From positions 434,001 through 498,000 of the forward strand of contig NZ_PGEN01000001.1 in NCBI RefSeq assembly GCF_002797435.1: a DNA stretch of 64,000 nt. The letters run 5' to 3'. The notes below the pieces were generated by a model, which ran no database searches, was not told the DNA's origin, and worked only from the letters and a program-made list of their open reading frames with translations. Origin of the DNA: Sphingomonas koreensis (GTDB lineage Bacteria; Pseudomonadota; Alphaproteobacteria; Sphingomonadales; Sphingomonadaceae). Shown here in pieces: positions 44,057 through 52,938 of this stretch. The position numbers were made by a program, and so were the translations under genes. The number at the start of each line of letters is the position of its first letter. Positions within the stretch are counted from its first letter, which is position 1.

Positions 44057-46237
44057 TTGCGCAAACGCCTTGGCATCAATTCTGGATCGAACCGGCGGGC
44101 AGCTGGAGCGACCTCGCTTTCCGCCCTGGCCCTCCCTCTACTGCTGCTGCCGCTTCCGGCGTTCGGGCAGGAGGCGCCGACGGAAGAAGTCATCGTCACC
44201 GGCGTCGCCGACCGGCAGCTGCTGCTCGATGCCAAGACGGAGACGGGCAGCCGGCTTGGCCTCACCGCGCGCGAAACGCCGGCGATCGTCGACATCCTGT
44301 CGGAGCGGCAGATTCGGGAATTCGGCGCCCGCACCAATGTCGAAGCACTTAACCGCGCGCCCGGCGTCACATCTTCTCTGCCAGCAACCAGCCCGGGCGC
44401 GCCGACGATGCGGGGCTTCACGTCGAGCGCGGTCGGGCTGCTCTATAACGGTATCCGGGTTACGACGCCGCTCATCTACACCCGCGCAAGCGACAGCTTC
44501 CTTTATGAGAGGATCGAGATCCTGAAGGGGCCGGCGTCGGTCCTCTACGGCGAGGGCGCGCTCGCGGGCGCGATCAACCTCGTTCCCAAGAAAGCGAAGC
44601 TCGGTGCCACCGATGGCTCGCTGCTGGCGAGCTACGGCAGCTTCGAGTCCCTGCGACTTGGCGGAGACGTGAATGCGGCGCTCGGTGATCAAGCGGCCAT
44701 CCGTGCCGTCGCAGCCTATGGCCGCACAGGCGGCTATGTCGATGACAGCGATTCCCGCTTTTTTGCCGCCAGCATGTCGACCCTCCTCAAGCCCGTGGAG
44801 ACGCTGACGATCGAACTCGCGGTCGACTACAGCGAGGATAGCTACGAGACGGCCGATCTCGGCACGCCTCTGGTCCCCCGGGCGATCGCCCGCGATCCGT
44901 CTACGGTCGCGACCGGGCCCGGCGGCCTGGTGATCGACAAGTCGCTGCGCGACACCAACTTCAACGTGACCGATGCGGTGCTCGATTCCGACACGCTCTG
45001 GTTGCGCTCGCGTGCGACCTGGCAGCTCAACGACGCACTCACCTTCACCAACGACCTCACCAGGTATCAATCGGACCGCCAGTTCATCAATGCCGAGGCA
45101 TATAGCTTCAATCCGACGAGCGGGTTGATCGACCGCACCACGGGCATCGTTACGCACGACATCCACCATTGGATCGAGCGACCGGCGCTCAGCGGAGACG
45201 TCACAATCGGCGGCATGCGCAATCGCTTCGCTTTAGGCGCCGAGTTCAGCGAGCTGCGCTTCGCCACCCGGCGCTATTTCGCCACCACGACCTCGGTCGA
45301 TCCGTTCAACCCGGTGCGCGGGCGCTTTCCGGGGGGAACGAGCACACTCCCGCCGGTCAACCAGCGATCGACCGTCGTGGTCCAGTCGGTATTTGGTGAG
45401 AATGCGCTGAACCTGACACCCAAATGGCTGATCGTTGCAGGCGGACGTCACGACTGGATCAAGCTCGATCGGCGCCTCACCGGCAGCGCGCCGTTCGATC
45501 GTCGCTACCGCGCCCTCTCCTGGCGCGTCGGCACGGTCTATGACCTGCTGCCGAAAACCCAGCTGTTCGCGCAGTACAGCCGGGCGATTGCGCCGGTCGG
45601 CAATCTGCTGTCGCTCTCGCTCGTCAACTCCCGGTTCGATCTCACCAAGGGCCGCTCGGTCGAAGCTGGCGTCAAGAGCAGCTTCTGGGGCGATCGCGTC
45701 GACCTGACCCTGGCCGCCTATCATCTGGTTCAGGACGACATCATCACGCGCGATCCCGCCAACCCCGCGCTCAGCGTGCAGGGCGGCCGGCAATCCTCGC
45801 GTGGTGTCGAGCTCTCGCTCTCGGCGGCGGTCACGCGCCAGCTGCGCGTCGACGCGAACTGGACGCGGCTCGACGCACGGTTCGATACGCTGATCGAGGC
45901 CGGCGGCGTCAATCGTGCCGGAAACACACCGCCACGAATTCCCGAAACGGTCGCCAACCTGTTCGCCTTCTACAGCTTCAAGGATATTCCGCTCACCGTG
46001 AGCGCCGGCCTGCGCCATGCCGGGCGCTTCTTCACCGACAACGCCAATACGATTCGTGCCAAAGGCTACACCACGGTCGATGCGGCGATCGGTTACAAGT
46101 TCGGCGCCGGTGAGCTTTCGCTGCGCGGCCGCAATCTCACCGATGCCTTCTACGTCGACTATTCCGACGTCTCGAACAGCCAGTTCCAGGTCGCTGCCCC
46201 GCGCAGCGTCGAGCTCAGCCTGCTGGCTCGCTTCTGA
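44057..46237 (+). CDS. TonB-dependent receptor, metal/siderophore type
   Basis: 726 residues if started at TTG 44057, which has AGGGG eight bases upstream and gives a normal signal peptide (RKRLGINSGSNRRAAGATSL... ending AFGQ). An in-frame ATG at 44006 would add residues and overlap the operator. The plug reads TPAIVDILSERQIREFGA and YERIEILKGPASVLYGEGA. The barrel ends SLLARF. It is transcribed divergently from the other receptor, both with Zur-like sites. It is probably a metal-chelate uptake receptor. It is followed by an ABC-gene remnant. Confidence 0.88.
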   Translation: MRKRLGINSGSNRRAAGATSLSALALPLLLLPLPAFGQEAPTEEVIVTGVADRQLLLDAKTETGSRLGLTARETPAIVDILSERQIREFGARTNVEALNRAPGVTSSLPATSPGAPTMRGFTSSAVGLLYNGIRVTTPLIYTRASDSFLYERIEILKGPASVLYGEGALAGAINLVPKKAKLGATDGSLLASYGSFESLRLGGDVNAALGDQAAIRAVAAYGRTGGYVDDSDSRFFAASMSTLLKPVETLTIELAVDYSEDSYETADLGTPLVPRAIARDPSTVATGPGGLVIDKSLRDTNFNVTDAVLDSDTLWLRSRATWQLNDALTFTNDLTRYQSDRQFINAEAYSFNPTSGLIDRTTGIVTHDIHHWIERPALSGDVTIGGMRNRFALGAEFSELRFATRRYFATTTSVDPFNPVRGRFPGGTSTLPPVNQRSTVVVQSVFGENALNLTPKWLIVAGGRHDWIKLDRRLTGSAPFDRRYRALSWRVGTVYDLLPKTQLFAQYSRAIAPVGNLLSLSLVNSRFDLTKGRSVEAGVKSSFWGDRVDLTLAAYHLVQDDIITRDPANPALSVQGGRQSSRGVELSLSAAVTRQLRVDANWTRLDARFDTLIEAGGVNRAGNTPPRIPETVANLFAFYSFKDIPLTVSAGLRHAGRFFTDNANTIRAKGYTTVDAAIGYKFGAGELSLRGRNLTDAFYVDYSDVSNSQFQVAAPRSVELSLLARF

Positions 46238-46251
46238 AGGAGGAGATGGTC

Positions 46252-46374
46252 ATGCCCGCGCTGGACCTGGACGCCGTTTCCATCGCGTTCAACGGCCACC
46301 GCGCCGTCGATAGGCCTTTGAGGACGCGGCCTGGCCCTGACGCTGTTCAGCTCCGCGCGGTCGCCTCGGCATAA
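46252..46374 (+). pseudogene. truncated start of an ABC ATPase gene
   Basis: A strong site (AAGGAGGAGA) and ATG at 46252 start MPALDLDAVSIAFNGHRAVDRP. This is the usual first beta strand of an ABC ATPase (compare DLDAVSIxFxGxRAVD), but before Walker A the frame passes into the sequence opposite the superoxide dismutase 3' end and stops at 46374. It therefore seems that an ABC gene once followed the receptor and was lost by a deletion ending near 46320. It may still be translated to a 40-residue peptide. Confidence 0.6.
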
Positions 46375-47060
46375 CGGCGCGACACTTCACGCCAGTTCAC
46401 GACCTGCCACCACGCGTCGAGATAGTCGGCGCGGCGGTTGCGGTGCTTGAGATAGTAAGCGTGCTCCCACACGTCGTTGCCAAGGACCGGCGTGCCCCTG
46501 ACCTCTGCAACGTCCATCAGCGGGTTGTCCTGATTGGGCGTGGAAGTGATGAGCAGCTTGCCCTCGGGCGTGACCACCAGCCAGACCCAGCCCGAGCCGA
46601 AACGCCCTATGCCCGCTGCCTTGAATGAAGCCTTCATCGCTTCCATCGAGCCGAACTGCGCGTCGATCGCCCCCGCGAGCTCGCGCGAGGGGGTGCCGCC
46701 CATCTTCGGCGGGGCCATGATCGACCAGAAGAAGCTGTGATTCCAATGACCGCCGCCATTGTTGCGGATCGCAGCGGGCATTGAGCCGGCCTTGGCCAGC
46801 AGTTCCGCGAGCGAGAGGTCTTTCAGTTCGGCATCGCCAGCAACAGCCTTGCTGAGTGCATCGACATAAGCCTGATGATGCCTGCCGTGATGGAGCTTCA
46901 TCGTCTCCGCATCGATCACCGGCTCCAGCGCTTCGGGGGCGTAGGGCAGCGGCGCAAGCGTGAAGATCCCACGCGCAACGGGTGCGGCTGGCGTTGATTG
47001 GGCGAGCCCTTGGGGCGCCGCCAATACCGCCATCAGCGTGAGGACCGTAATCAACCTCAT
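46347..47060 (-). CDS. secreted Fe/Mn superoxide dismutase
   Basis: 237 residues. A signal peptide (MRLITVLTLMAVLAAPQGLAQ) precedes an Fe/Mn-SOD: LPYAPEALEPVIDAETMKLHHGRHHQAY, then NNGGGHWNHSFFW, GSGWVWLV, and DVWEHAYYLKHRNRRADYL. All four metal ligands (three His, one Asp) are present. GAGGAGA fits the ATG at 47060 better than the one at 47066. Secreted Fe/Mn-SODs are less usual than Cu/Zn-SODs in the periplasm. Site C between this gene and merC suggests it is made in zinc shortage as a zinc-free replacement. Confidence 0.93.
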   Translation of the reverse strand: MRLITVLTLMAVLAAPQGLAQSTPAAPVARGIFTLAPLPYAPEALEPVIDAETMKLHHGRHHQAYVDALSKAVAGDAELKDLSLAELLAKAGSMPAAIRNNGGGHWNHSFFWSIMAPPKMGGTPSRELAGAIDAQFGSMEAMKASFKAAGIGRFGSGWVWLVVTPEGKLLITSTPNQDNPLMDVAEVRGTPVLGNDVWEHAYYLKHRNRRADYLDAWWQVVNWREVSRRYAEATARS

Positions 47061-47102
47061 TCCCATCTCTCCTCGCGATAGGATCCACCCGCTTGACAAG
47101 CA

Positions 47103-47118
47103 GGTAACATTATATCAT
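47103..47118 (-). promoter_or_regulatory. Zur-like operator C
   Basis: Read on the minus strand: ATGATATAATGTTACC. It shares ATGATATA with sites A and B and diverges in the other half (GTTACC). It lies 43 bases from the SOD start and 56 bases from the merC start, placed to control both directions. Confidence 0.55.
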
Positions 47119-47173
47119 CTCGCGCGCTTAACAGGACGAGCGGGGGATTGTCCAGCTTCCCGAGGAGCGAAAG

Positions 47174-47551
47174 GTGACGACGATCCGCATGCGACAGCAA
47201 TGGCTCGATGGGCTTGCCATCGGCGCTTCTTCCCTGTGCCTGATCCATTGCCTGTTTCTCCCCTTGGCGCTGATATTGCTGCCCGCGCTCGGCGCGTTCC
47301 TGGCGCTTCCGGAAACCTTTCATTTCTGGGGTTTGGTCGTCGCCGTTCCGACCAGCGCGCTGGCGATCGGCATGGGCTATGCGCACCACCGGCTGCTACT
47401 CCCCGCGGTGCTCGCCGTCAGCGGCATCCTGTTCCTGGGCGCCGCCGAATTGCTGTTTCATGGAACGCGGATCGAGACGCTCCTCGCGGTGCTCGGCTCG
47501 GTCCAACTGGCTGTCGCTCACGCCGTCAACCTACGTGCGGCACAGCACTAG
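47174..47551 (+). CDS. MerC-domain membrane protein
   Basis: 125 residues with four hydrophobic spans. The start has the MerC motif ASSLCLIHCLFLPLALILLPALG with the Cys-x3-Cys pair in the first span. GAGGAG precedes a GTG start at 47174. MerC was first known as a mercury-uptake protein, but MerC-domain proteins also occur next to zur genes, which suggests zinc transport. The zur-like gene starts 13 bases after its stop, so they form an operon. Confidence 0.88.
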   Translation: MTTIRMRQQWLDGLAIGASSLCLIHCLFLPLALILLPALGAFLALPETFHFWGLVVAVPTSALAIGMGYAHHRLLLPAVLAVSGILFLGAAELLFHGTRIETLLAVLGSVQLAVAHAVNLRAAQH

Positions 47552-47564
47552 GCCGCGCCAGGCG

Positions 47565-48011
47565 ATGATCACTCCCGCCGCGCCGGCGATCGCTTCCCCT
47601 TTTCCTGCCGGAGCGCGATTGCAGGATCGGGTTCTGTGGTTGCTACAACAATATGACCGGCCGCTTGGCGCCTATCAGCTGGCGCAGAAACTGACCGCGG
47701 CGAGCGGCTATCCGCACCACCCCAACTCCGTCTACCGTGTGCTCCAGAACCTGATGCAGGAGGGACGGGTGCTGCCGGTCGCCACGACAAATGGCTGGCT
47801 GGCGAAGCGGCTTGCCGGGCCGGCACCGGTGTTCGTTTTGCTGTGCAAGGAATGCGGTAACGCATTGCAGCTGCCGGCGACGGACCTTGAGGACGACCTC
47901 GTCGGAAGTCTCGCAGCCCGCCGATTCCTGCCCAGGCAGGTTTATCTCGAAGTGCTGGGACGCTGCCGCTCCTGCGACGCACATCGCTCCGCAGACATTG
48001 AGTCGGATTGA
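47565..48011 (+). CDS. zur: Fur-family regulator, probably Zur
   Basis: 148 residues. The winged-helix part (QDRVLWLLQQYDRPLGAYQL, YPHHPNSVYRVLQNLMQEGR) is followed by a Zur-style segment (NGWLA then FVLLCKECG). Two cysteine pairs, C94/C97 and C134/C137, form the structural zinc site seen in Fur-family proteins. Its placement with merC, ZnuD and SOD and the four related palindromes support zinc sensing over iron. Site C lies before merC, so the regulator probably controls its own operon. Confidence 0.85.
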   Translation: MITPAAPAIASPFPAGARLQDRVLWLLQQYDRPLGAYQLAQKLTAASGYPHHPNSVYRVLQNLMQEGRVLPVATTNGWLAKRLAGPAPVFVLLCKECGNALQLPATDLEDDLVGSLAARRFLPRQVYLEVLGRCRSCDAHRSADIESD

Positions 48012-48038
48012 CCTACGGATCCGGCGTTCTGAGCCAGG

Positions 48039-50165
48039 TCAGCGCGCGCCCATCTCGTCAAGCAACCGCGATGCGCCATCAACCTTTTCCATCGTCCACA
48101 GCATGTAGCGGCCATCGACATGGATCGAACGGGTGATCGCGGGATCGAACCACCAGTCGGAGATGATCCCTTCGATCGTACCGTCGAACACCAGCCCCGC
48201 AAATTCGCCGCGCGCGTTGAGCGTCGCCGAGCCCGAATTGCCGTTGGTGATATCCACGGTCCCGAGGAAATTGACTGGCAGCGTACCGAGCTCGGGCGCG
48301 GTATAACGACCATAGTCCTTGGCCCTGATCAGATCGACGGTGCGCTCGGGTGCGTTGAAGGGGTCGCGACCGGTCTGCTTCTCCACAATCCCTTCGGCGG
48401 TGGTGAAGGCGGACCATGCCATGCCGTCGCGCTTCTTCGCCGTCACCTTGCCATAGGTGAAGCGGAGCGAACCGTTGGCATCCGGATAGAGCGTCTCGCC
48501 TTGCGTCGCCGCATAGGCGATACGTGCATCCATATAGGCCGAGCGCGCGGCCTGGAGATCGCCGGCACGGGCATCGCTTGCCGCCTCGCGTGCTGCGACA
48601 TCAGGATAGGCGGCGACCGCGAGCCGCACGAACGGATCGGTCGAGCGATCGAATGCGTCGGCCGGCATGTCCAGCAGTGCGAGCCGATCGTTTGTCGTAC
48701 CGAGCTTGGTGTCCCGATAGAGCGTATCGACTCCGATCTTCTCCAGCGCCGCATCGAACCCGGCATTGCGCGCGGCCGGGGGCAGCTTGCGATATTCGGC
48801 GAGTGCCTTTTCGAACAGCGCGCGATCGACTGCCGGATCGAAACGGCGCTCAACTTGTGTCAGCGCCTCCTGCACAGCACGGCGGTCACGATCCTGGAAG
48901 CCGCTCTTGCGCTCGGCATCGGGCTTGGCGCGCTCGAGCGCCCAGCGATAGGCGCGCATCGCCGACGCATAGAGCTGCCCGCGATCGAGCAGGGCGCGGC
49001 GCAGCCCGTCGATATTCGCCGCATTCGCCTCTTGGGTCAGCCGATCGAGGTCGGCGATCGCGTCACCCCATCGCTGCTGCCGCGCGGGGCCGGCGTTGAT
49101 CCAGTCGCGGAACGCCCGCTCGTCCGTTTCCTTGCGCTCGATCAGCCGGATCGTTTCGGCGCCTGCGAGCTGGCCAAGGATCTTCTTCTTGTAGTTGTCA
49201 GCGCCCTTCAGGATCGAGGCGTAACGGATTGCCAGATCCGGCTTGCCCGTCGTCGTGGCGTTGATCGCATCCGAATAGTCGGACAGCAGCCGCTGCTGCA
49301 GCGGATAGAAGCTCTCGAAATAGAAACGCGTCTCGGCCGCGGTGCGATGACGCTCGGTGGTGCCGGGGAACCCAGCGACCATCACGAAATCGCCTTCCTT
49401 CAACCCCTGCTTGGCAATCGGCAGCCACGCCTTGGGGCGGAACGGCACATTGTTCTTCGAAAAGGGCGCCGATGATCCGTCGGGTGCGACATAGGCGCGG
49501 TAGAAGCCGAAGTCGCCGGTGTGGCGCGGCCATTGCCAATTGTCGATCTCACCGCCGAAATTGCCGATCCCGCCTGCGGGCGCATAGACCAGCCGAACGT
49601 CCTGGATCTCGAGCTGCTGCTGGAGGAAATATTGCCGCCCGCCAAAATAGGCGCGCACATCGCAGCGGCGGTTGGCCTGCTTCTCGCACGTCGCGATCAG
49701 CGCCTTGCGGTTGGCCTCGAGACGATCATAGCGTGCCGGCCCGGTCAGCTTCGCCGCACCGCGCAGCACCTCCTTCGTCACATCGCGCAGATCCTCGATC
49801 ACATAGACCCGGCTGCCGGGCGCCGCGGGCAGCTCATCGCCGAGCGAAGCCGCGAGGAACCCGTCGTGCAGATAATTGTGTTGGGGGCTCGAATTATACT
49901 GGATCGATCCATAGACGCAGTGGTGGTTGGTCGCGATCAGCCCCTGCGGGCTGACGAACGCCGCCGAGCAGCCGCCGAGCGACACGATAGCGTTGAGCGG
50001 AGCGCGGTTGGGGTCGCCGAGCAGCTTCGGATCGAGCTCGAGCCCTGCCGCGCGCATCTTGTCGCCGATCGCCTCGGTCTGGCTCGGCAGCCACATGCCC
50101 TCATCGGCGGAGGCGGGAGCTGCGAGCAGAAACAGGAGCGAGAGAAGACGGAAACGCTGAAGCAC
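48039..50165 (-). CDS. S46 family dipeptidyl-peptidase (DPP7/DPP11-like)
   Basis: 708 residues from GTG at 50165 with GAGGAA upstream. A signal peptide (ending APASA) is followed by DEGMWLPSQ. The catalytic His is in GLIATNHHCVYG (about 78-89) and the catalytic Ser in ITNGNSGSATLNARGEFAGL near the C-terminus. Both are typical of S46 serine peptidases. They release dipeptides from peptide N-termini in the periplasm. It lies after the dipeptidase gene in the same direction with a 70-base gap that holds its own short dyad. Confidence 0.92.
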   Translation of the reverse strand: MLQRFRLLSLLFLLAAPASADEGMWLPSQTEAIGDKMRAAGLELDPKLLGDPNRAPLNAIVSLGGCSAAFVSPQGLIATNHHCVYGSIQYNSSPQHNYLHDGFLAASLGDELPAAPGSRVYVIEDLRDVTKEVLRGAAKLTGPARYDRLEANRKALIATCEKQANRRCDVRAYFGGRQYFLQQQLEIQDVRLVYAPAGGIGNFGGEIDNWQWPRHTGDFGFYRAYVAPDGSSAPFSKNNVPFRPKAWLPIAKQGLKEGDFVMVAGFPGTTERHRTAAETRFYFESFYPLQQRLLSDYSDAINATTTGKPDLAIRYASILKGADNYKKKILGQLAGAETIRLIERKETDERAFRDWINAGPARQQRWGDAIADLDRLTQEANAANIDGLRRALLDRGQLYASAMRAYRWALERAKPDAERKSGFQDRDRRAVQEALTQVERRFDPAVDRALFEKALAEYRKLPPAARNAGFDAALEKIGVDTLYRDTKLGTTNDRLALLDMPADAFDRSTDPFVRLAVAAYPDVAAREAASDARAGDLQAARSAYMDARIAYAATQGETLYPDANGSLRFTYGKVTAKKRDGMAWSAFTTAEGIVEKQTGRDPFNAPERTVDLIRAKDYGRYTAPELGTLPVNFLGTVDITNGNSGSATLNARGEFAGLVFDGTIEGIISDWWFDPAITRSIHVDGRYMLWTMEKVDGASRLLDEMGAR

Positions 50166-50183
50166 GGCAATTCCTCGAAGATA

Positions 50184-50196
50184 CAATGTCACATTG
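50184..50196. promoter_or_regulatory. short dyad before the S46 peptidase gene
   Basis: CAATG-TCA-CATTG, preceded by GATA. The stretch GATACAATGTCACA resembles GATATAATGTTACC of site C (11 of 14), so a weak Zur-type site is possible. Confidence 0.3.
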
Positions 50197-50235
50197 CTGG
50201 TAACGCGCGATACGAACGAGTGCAAGCGTGGCCGC

Positions 50236-51486
50236 TCAGCCGGGATCGTTCGCGTCGATCGGGGGCAGGCCCGCCGTGTCGCGCGCCACCGCTTCGACGC
50301 GCTCAATCACGCGCAGGATATTGCCCTGCGCGAGCTTGGCGAGGTCGGTGTCGCTCCAGCCGCGCCGGGCGAGCTCGGCGAACAGCAAGGGATAGCTGTC
50401 CACACCCTTCATCCCCACCGGTCCGGTCCCGCTGATCCCATCATAGTCGGCGCCGAGCCCGACATGATCGTGGCCGGCGACGCGCGCGATATGCTCGACA
50501 TGGTCGGCGACGGTGCGCACATCGACGCGCGGCTCGGGATGCTCGCGCTCCCAGGCCACGAGCGCCGGAGTCGAACGCGGCCCCGCTGGGGTTGCCGGCA
50601 GGCCGCTCGCCTTGACGAAGGCGGTGCGCGCATTGTCCCACTCGTTCCACGCCGTGGACAGGAAGGCGGGGTAGAAGTTCACCATCACCACCCCGCCATT
50701 CTCCGCGATCCCCCGCAGCAGCGTGTCGGGGATATTACGCGGCCTGTCGGCGACCGCGCGCGCCGAAGAATGCGACGCGATCACCGGCGCCTTGGTCGCG
50801 GCGAGCACCGCAGCCATCGTCGCGTCGGACACATGGCTGATATCCACGATCATCCCGATGCGGTTCATCTCGGCGACGACCTGCCGTCCGAACGGCGACA
50901 GACCGCCCGACCGCGGCATATCGGTCGCGGAATCCGCCCAGCTCAGGCTCTTGCCGTGAGTCAGCGTCATGTAAAGTACGCCAAGCTCGCGAAACTGGCG
51001 CAGCACCGACAAACGCCCGCCGAACTGGTGCCCGCCCTCGATCCCCAGCAGCGACGCGATCCGTCCTTCGCTCTTTGCCTTTCGGACATCGGCGGCGGTT
51101 TCCGCCATCGTGAAGACCCGCGGATTCGCCGCAACGACGCGTTGCACAATGTCGATCTGGTCCAGCGTCGCCTGGACCGCCTCCGGGCCGGTGACGTCGG
51201 CGGGAATGTAGAGCGACCAGAACTGGCCGCCGACATGCCCCTTGCGCAGGCGAGGAATGTCGGTCTGCAGCGGCTTTTCGAGGTTCGCCGTATCGCGGGT
51301 GAGATCGACCGCCTCGACCTTGCCCTCATAGGCCTTGCGCAGCTCCCAGGCGAGGTCGTTGTGACCGTCGATCACCGGCGCGACCGACAGCACCCGGTCA
51401 ACGCGCGCAGCGATGGCGGCATCGGGTGGCGGCGCAGCCTGCGCAGTGGCCAGGAGGAACGGAAGGATTGGGAGCAGTGACGGCAT
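50236..51486 (-). CDS. secreted membrane-dipeptidase family (M19) zinc dipeptidase
   Basis: 416 residues with a signal peptide (MPSLLPILPFLLATAQA). Zinc ligands of the renal-dipeptidase family are visible: DGHNDLAWELR (HxD, about 40), GIEGGHQFGG (Glu), DISHVSD and ASHSSARAV (His). HVGLGADYDGI carries the downstream Asp. AGGAAG precedes the ATG at 51486. It cleaves dipeptides, so with the S46 enzyme it could complete peptide breakdown in the periplasm. It starts 13 bases after the PhoX-like gene stop, so the two are co-transcribed. Confidence 0.92.
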   Translation of the reverse strand: MPSLLPILPFLLATAQAAPPPDAAIAARVDRVLSVAPVIDGHNDLAWELRKAYEGKVEAVDLTRDTANLEKPLQTDIPRLRKGHVGGQFWSLYIPADVTGPEAVQATLDQIDIVQRVVAANPRVFTMAETAADVRKAKSEGRIASLLGIEGGHQFGGRLSVLRQFRELGVLYMTLTHGKSLSWADSATDMPRSGGLSPFGRQVVAEMNRIGMIVDISHVSDATMAAVLAATKAPVIASHSSARAVADRPRNIPDTLLRGIAENGGVVMVNFYPAFLSTAWNEWDNARTAFVKASGLPATPAGPRSTPALVAWEREHPEPRVDVRTVADHVEHIARVAGHDHVGLGADYDGISGTGPVGMKGVDSYPLLFAELARRGWSDTDLAKLAQGNILRVIERVEAVARDTAGLPPIDANDPG

Positions 51487-51499
51487 CGCGAGCTTCCTG

Positions 51500-52855
51500 T
51501 CAGAGCCGCCGCCACGGACCGCTGATCGCCAGCGTCGTCGCGGGGCTGTAGAGGTTGACGAACAGCGTCGAACCATCGGGCGAGAAACAGGCGCCGGCAA
51601 GCTCGGTCTGCAACCGGCACCGCCCGACCGGATAGAGACGGCCATCCGGCGTCACCCCGCGCAGATGATTGTCGACCACATCCGTATACTGGTCCTCGCA
51701 CACGATCAGATGGCCATTCGGTCCGACCGTCAGATTGTCGCCGAAGTTGAACATTGCCGGGTCGGTCGATTCGACGAACAGCTGTAGCATCCCGGGCGCG
51801 TCCACTTCGCCAGGTTGGCCTTCGCGCGGTGAAGGCCGGTAGCGCATCACCTGCCCCAGCCCCGCCGCGCCACCCGAGGTGCAGCAGAAATAGCCTTCGC
51901 CAATTCCCCAGTGGATACCCTCGCCGCGCGCGAACCGTGCCGCGCCGGCCTTGTACCCGCGCAGACGCAGATCGTCGTCCGGCGCTTCCACGCCATCAAG
52001 GTCGATCCAGCACGCCGCCTTCCATGCGCCCGGGGTGACGTCGCTGCCCAGCTTGTTCGAGGTGTCGCCGCGTTCGGGTCGATCGCGCAGCCCCAGCGCC
52101 TGCAACCGGCCGCCGCGCGCCAGCTGCCCACGATGATCGGGCAGGAAGCGGTAGAGCAGCCCGTCCTCGCGATCCTCGGTCAAATAGACGATGCCGGTGC
52201 GCGGATCGACCGCCGCAGCTTCGTGATTGAAGCGGCCCATCGCCTTGAGCGGCACCGGATCGACCAGTCCGCGATGCCGCGCTGGCACCTCGAACACCCA
52301 GCCATGATCGCGCGCCACGCCCGCCCCGGCCCGGGTCACATCCTCCTCGCAGCTCAGCCAGCTGCCCCAGGGCGTGGTACCGCCTGCGCAGTTGCGGATC
52401 GTGCCGGCAAGGCTGAGATACTGGCGCTCGACCTTGCCGCTCGCGAGATCATAGACGATCGTGCTCGTGCCGCCAGGCAAGGGCCGACCGGCGGTATCGC
52501 GATCATAGGCGGGCGCACGCGCAGCGTCAGTGCGCGCGAATGGCCCGTCGCCATGATGCCGGGCCTGCAACTCGTGATTGCGGACCAGCGCGACCCGGCG
52601 GCGACCGAGCGGTATGCAGCCCATACCGTCCGCGCGGTCGCCAACGGTGAACCCGTCGTCCATCCGGTCACCGAAGCGGGAGATGACCTTGTAGTGGAAG
52701 CCATCGGGCAAATCGAGCAGACCGGCTGGATCGGCACGCAGCGGTCCGTAGCCGGGTGCAGTCGCCGCAGCGTCGGCTGGCACGCGCGCCAGCGCAGCGA
52801 AAGCGGCGCCGGCGAGTCCGGCGGTGAAGGTCCGGCGATCGATTGTGGAGAACAC
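51500..52855 (-). CDS. PhoX/DUF839 family secreted phosphatase-like protein
   Basis: 451 residues with GTG start at 52855 (GGGAG upstream). A Tat-like signal DRRTFTAGLAGAAFAALA is followed by the DUF839 fold: FHYKVISRFGDRMDDG, RNCAGGTTPWGSWLSCEEDV, MGRFNHEAAAVDPRTG, VYLTEDREDGLLYRFLP and WGIGEGYFCCTSGGAAG. These are typical of the PhoX group, which uses Fe and Ca rather than zinc. An ATG at 52918 lies inside site D and was not used. First gene of the leftward phosphatase-peptidase unit. Confidence 0.87.
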   Translation of the reverse strand: MFSTIDRRTFTAGLAGAAFAALARVPADAAATAPGYGPLRADPAGLLDLPDGFHYKVISRFGDRMDDGFTVGDRADGMGCIPLGRRRVALVRNHELQARHHGDGPFARTDAARAPAYDRDTAGRPLPGGTSTIVYDLASGKVERQYLSLAGTIRNCAGGTTPWGSWLSCEEDVTRAGAGVARDHGWVFEVPARHRGLVDPVPLKAMGRFNHEAAAVDPRTGIVYLTEDREDGLLYRFLPDHRGQLARGGRLQALGLRDRPERGDTSNKLGSDVTPGAWKAACWIDLDGVEAPDDDLRLRGYKAGAARFARGEGIHWGIGEGYFCCTSGGAAGLGQVMRYRPSPREGQPGEVDAPGMLQLFVESTDPAMFNFGDNLTVGPNGHLIVCEDQYTDVVDNHLRGVTPDGRLYPVGRCRLQTELAGACFSPDGSTLFVNLYSPATTLAISGPWRRL

Positions 52856-52903
52856 GTCGTCACACTCCCGAGGGGTTTCGCTTGCATCCCGCGTCGAGTG
52901 AGG

Positions 52904-52921
52904 GATATGATGTACCATATC
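52904..52921 (+). promoter_or_regulatory. Zur-like operator D
   Basis: GATATGATGTACCATATC is nearly palindromic (GATATG/CATATC). The core ATGATGTACCATATC matches site A at 13 of 15 positions. It lies between the PhoX-like gene (left) and the small protein that heads the ABC-DUF3299-ZnuD operon (right), and 18 bases before that start. Confidence 0.65.
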
Positions 52922-52938
52922 TCGCTGGAGACCAGCCC

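Noticed and set aside
48120..49475. Long + strand frame (451 codons) opposite the S46 peptidase
   Set aside because: The minus strand has the catalytic motifs of S46; the + frame has none.
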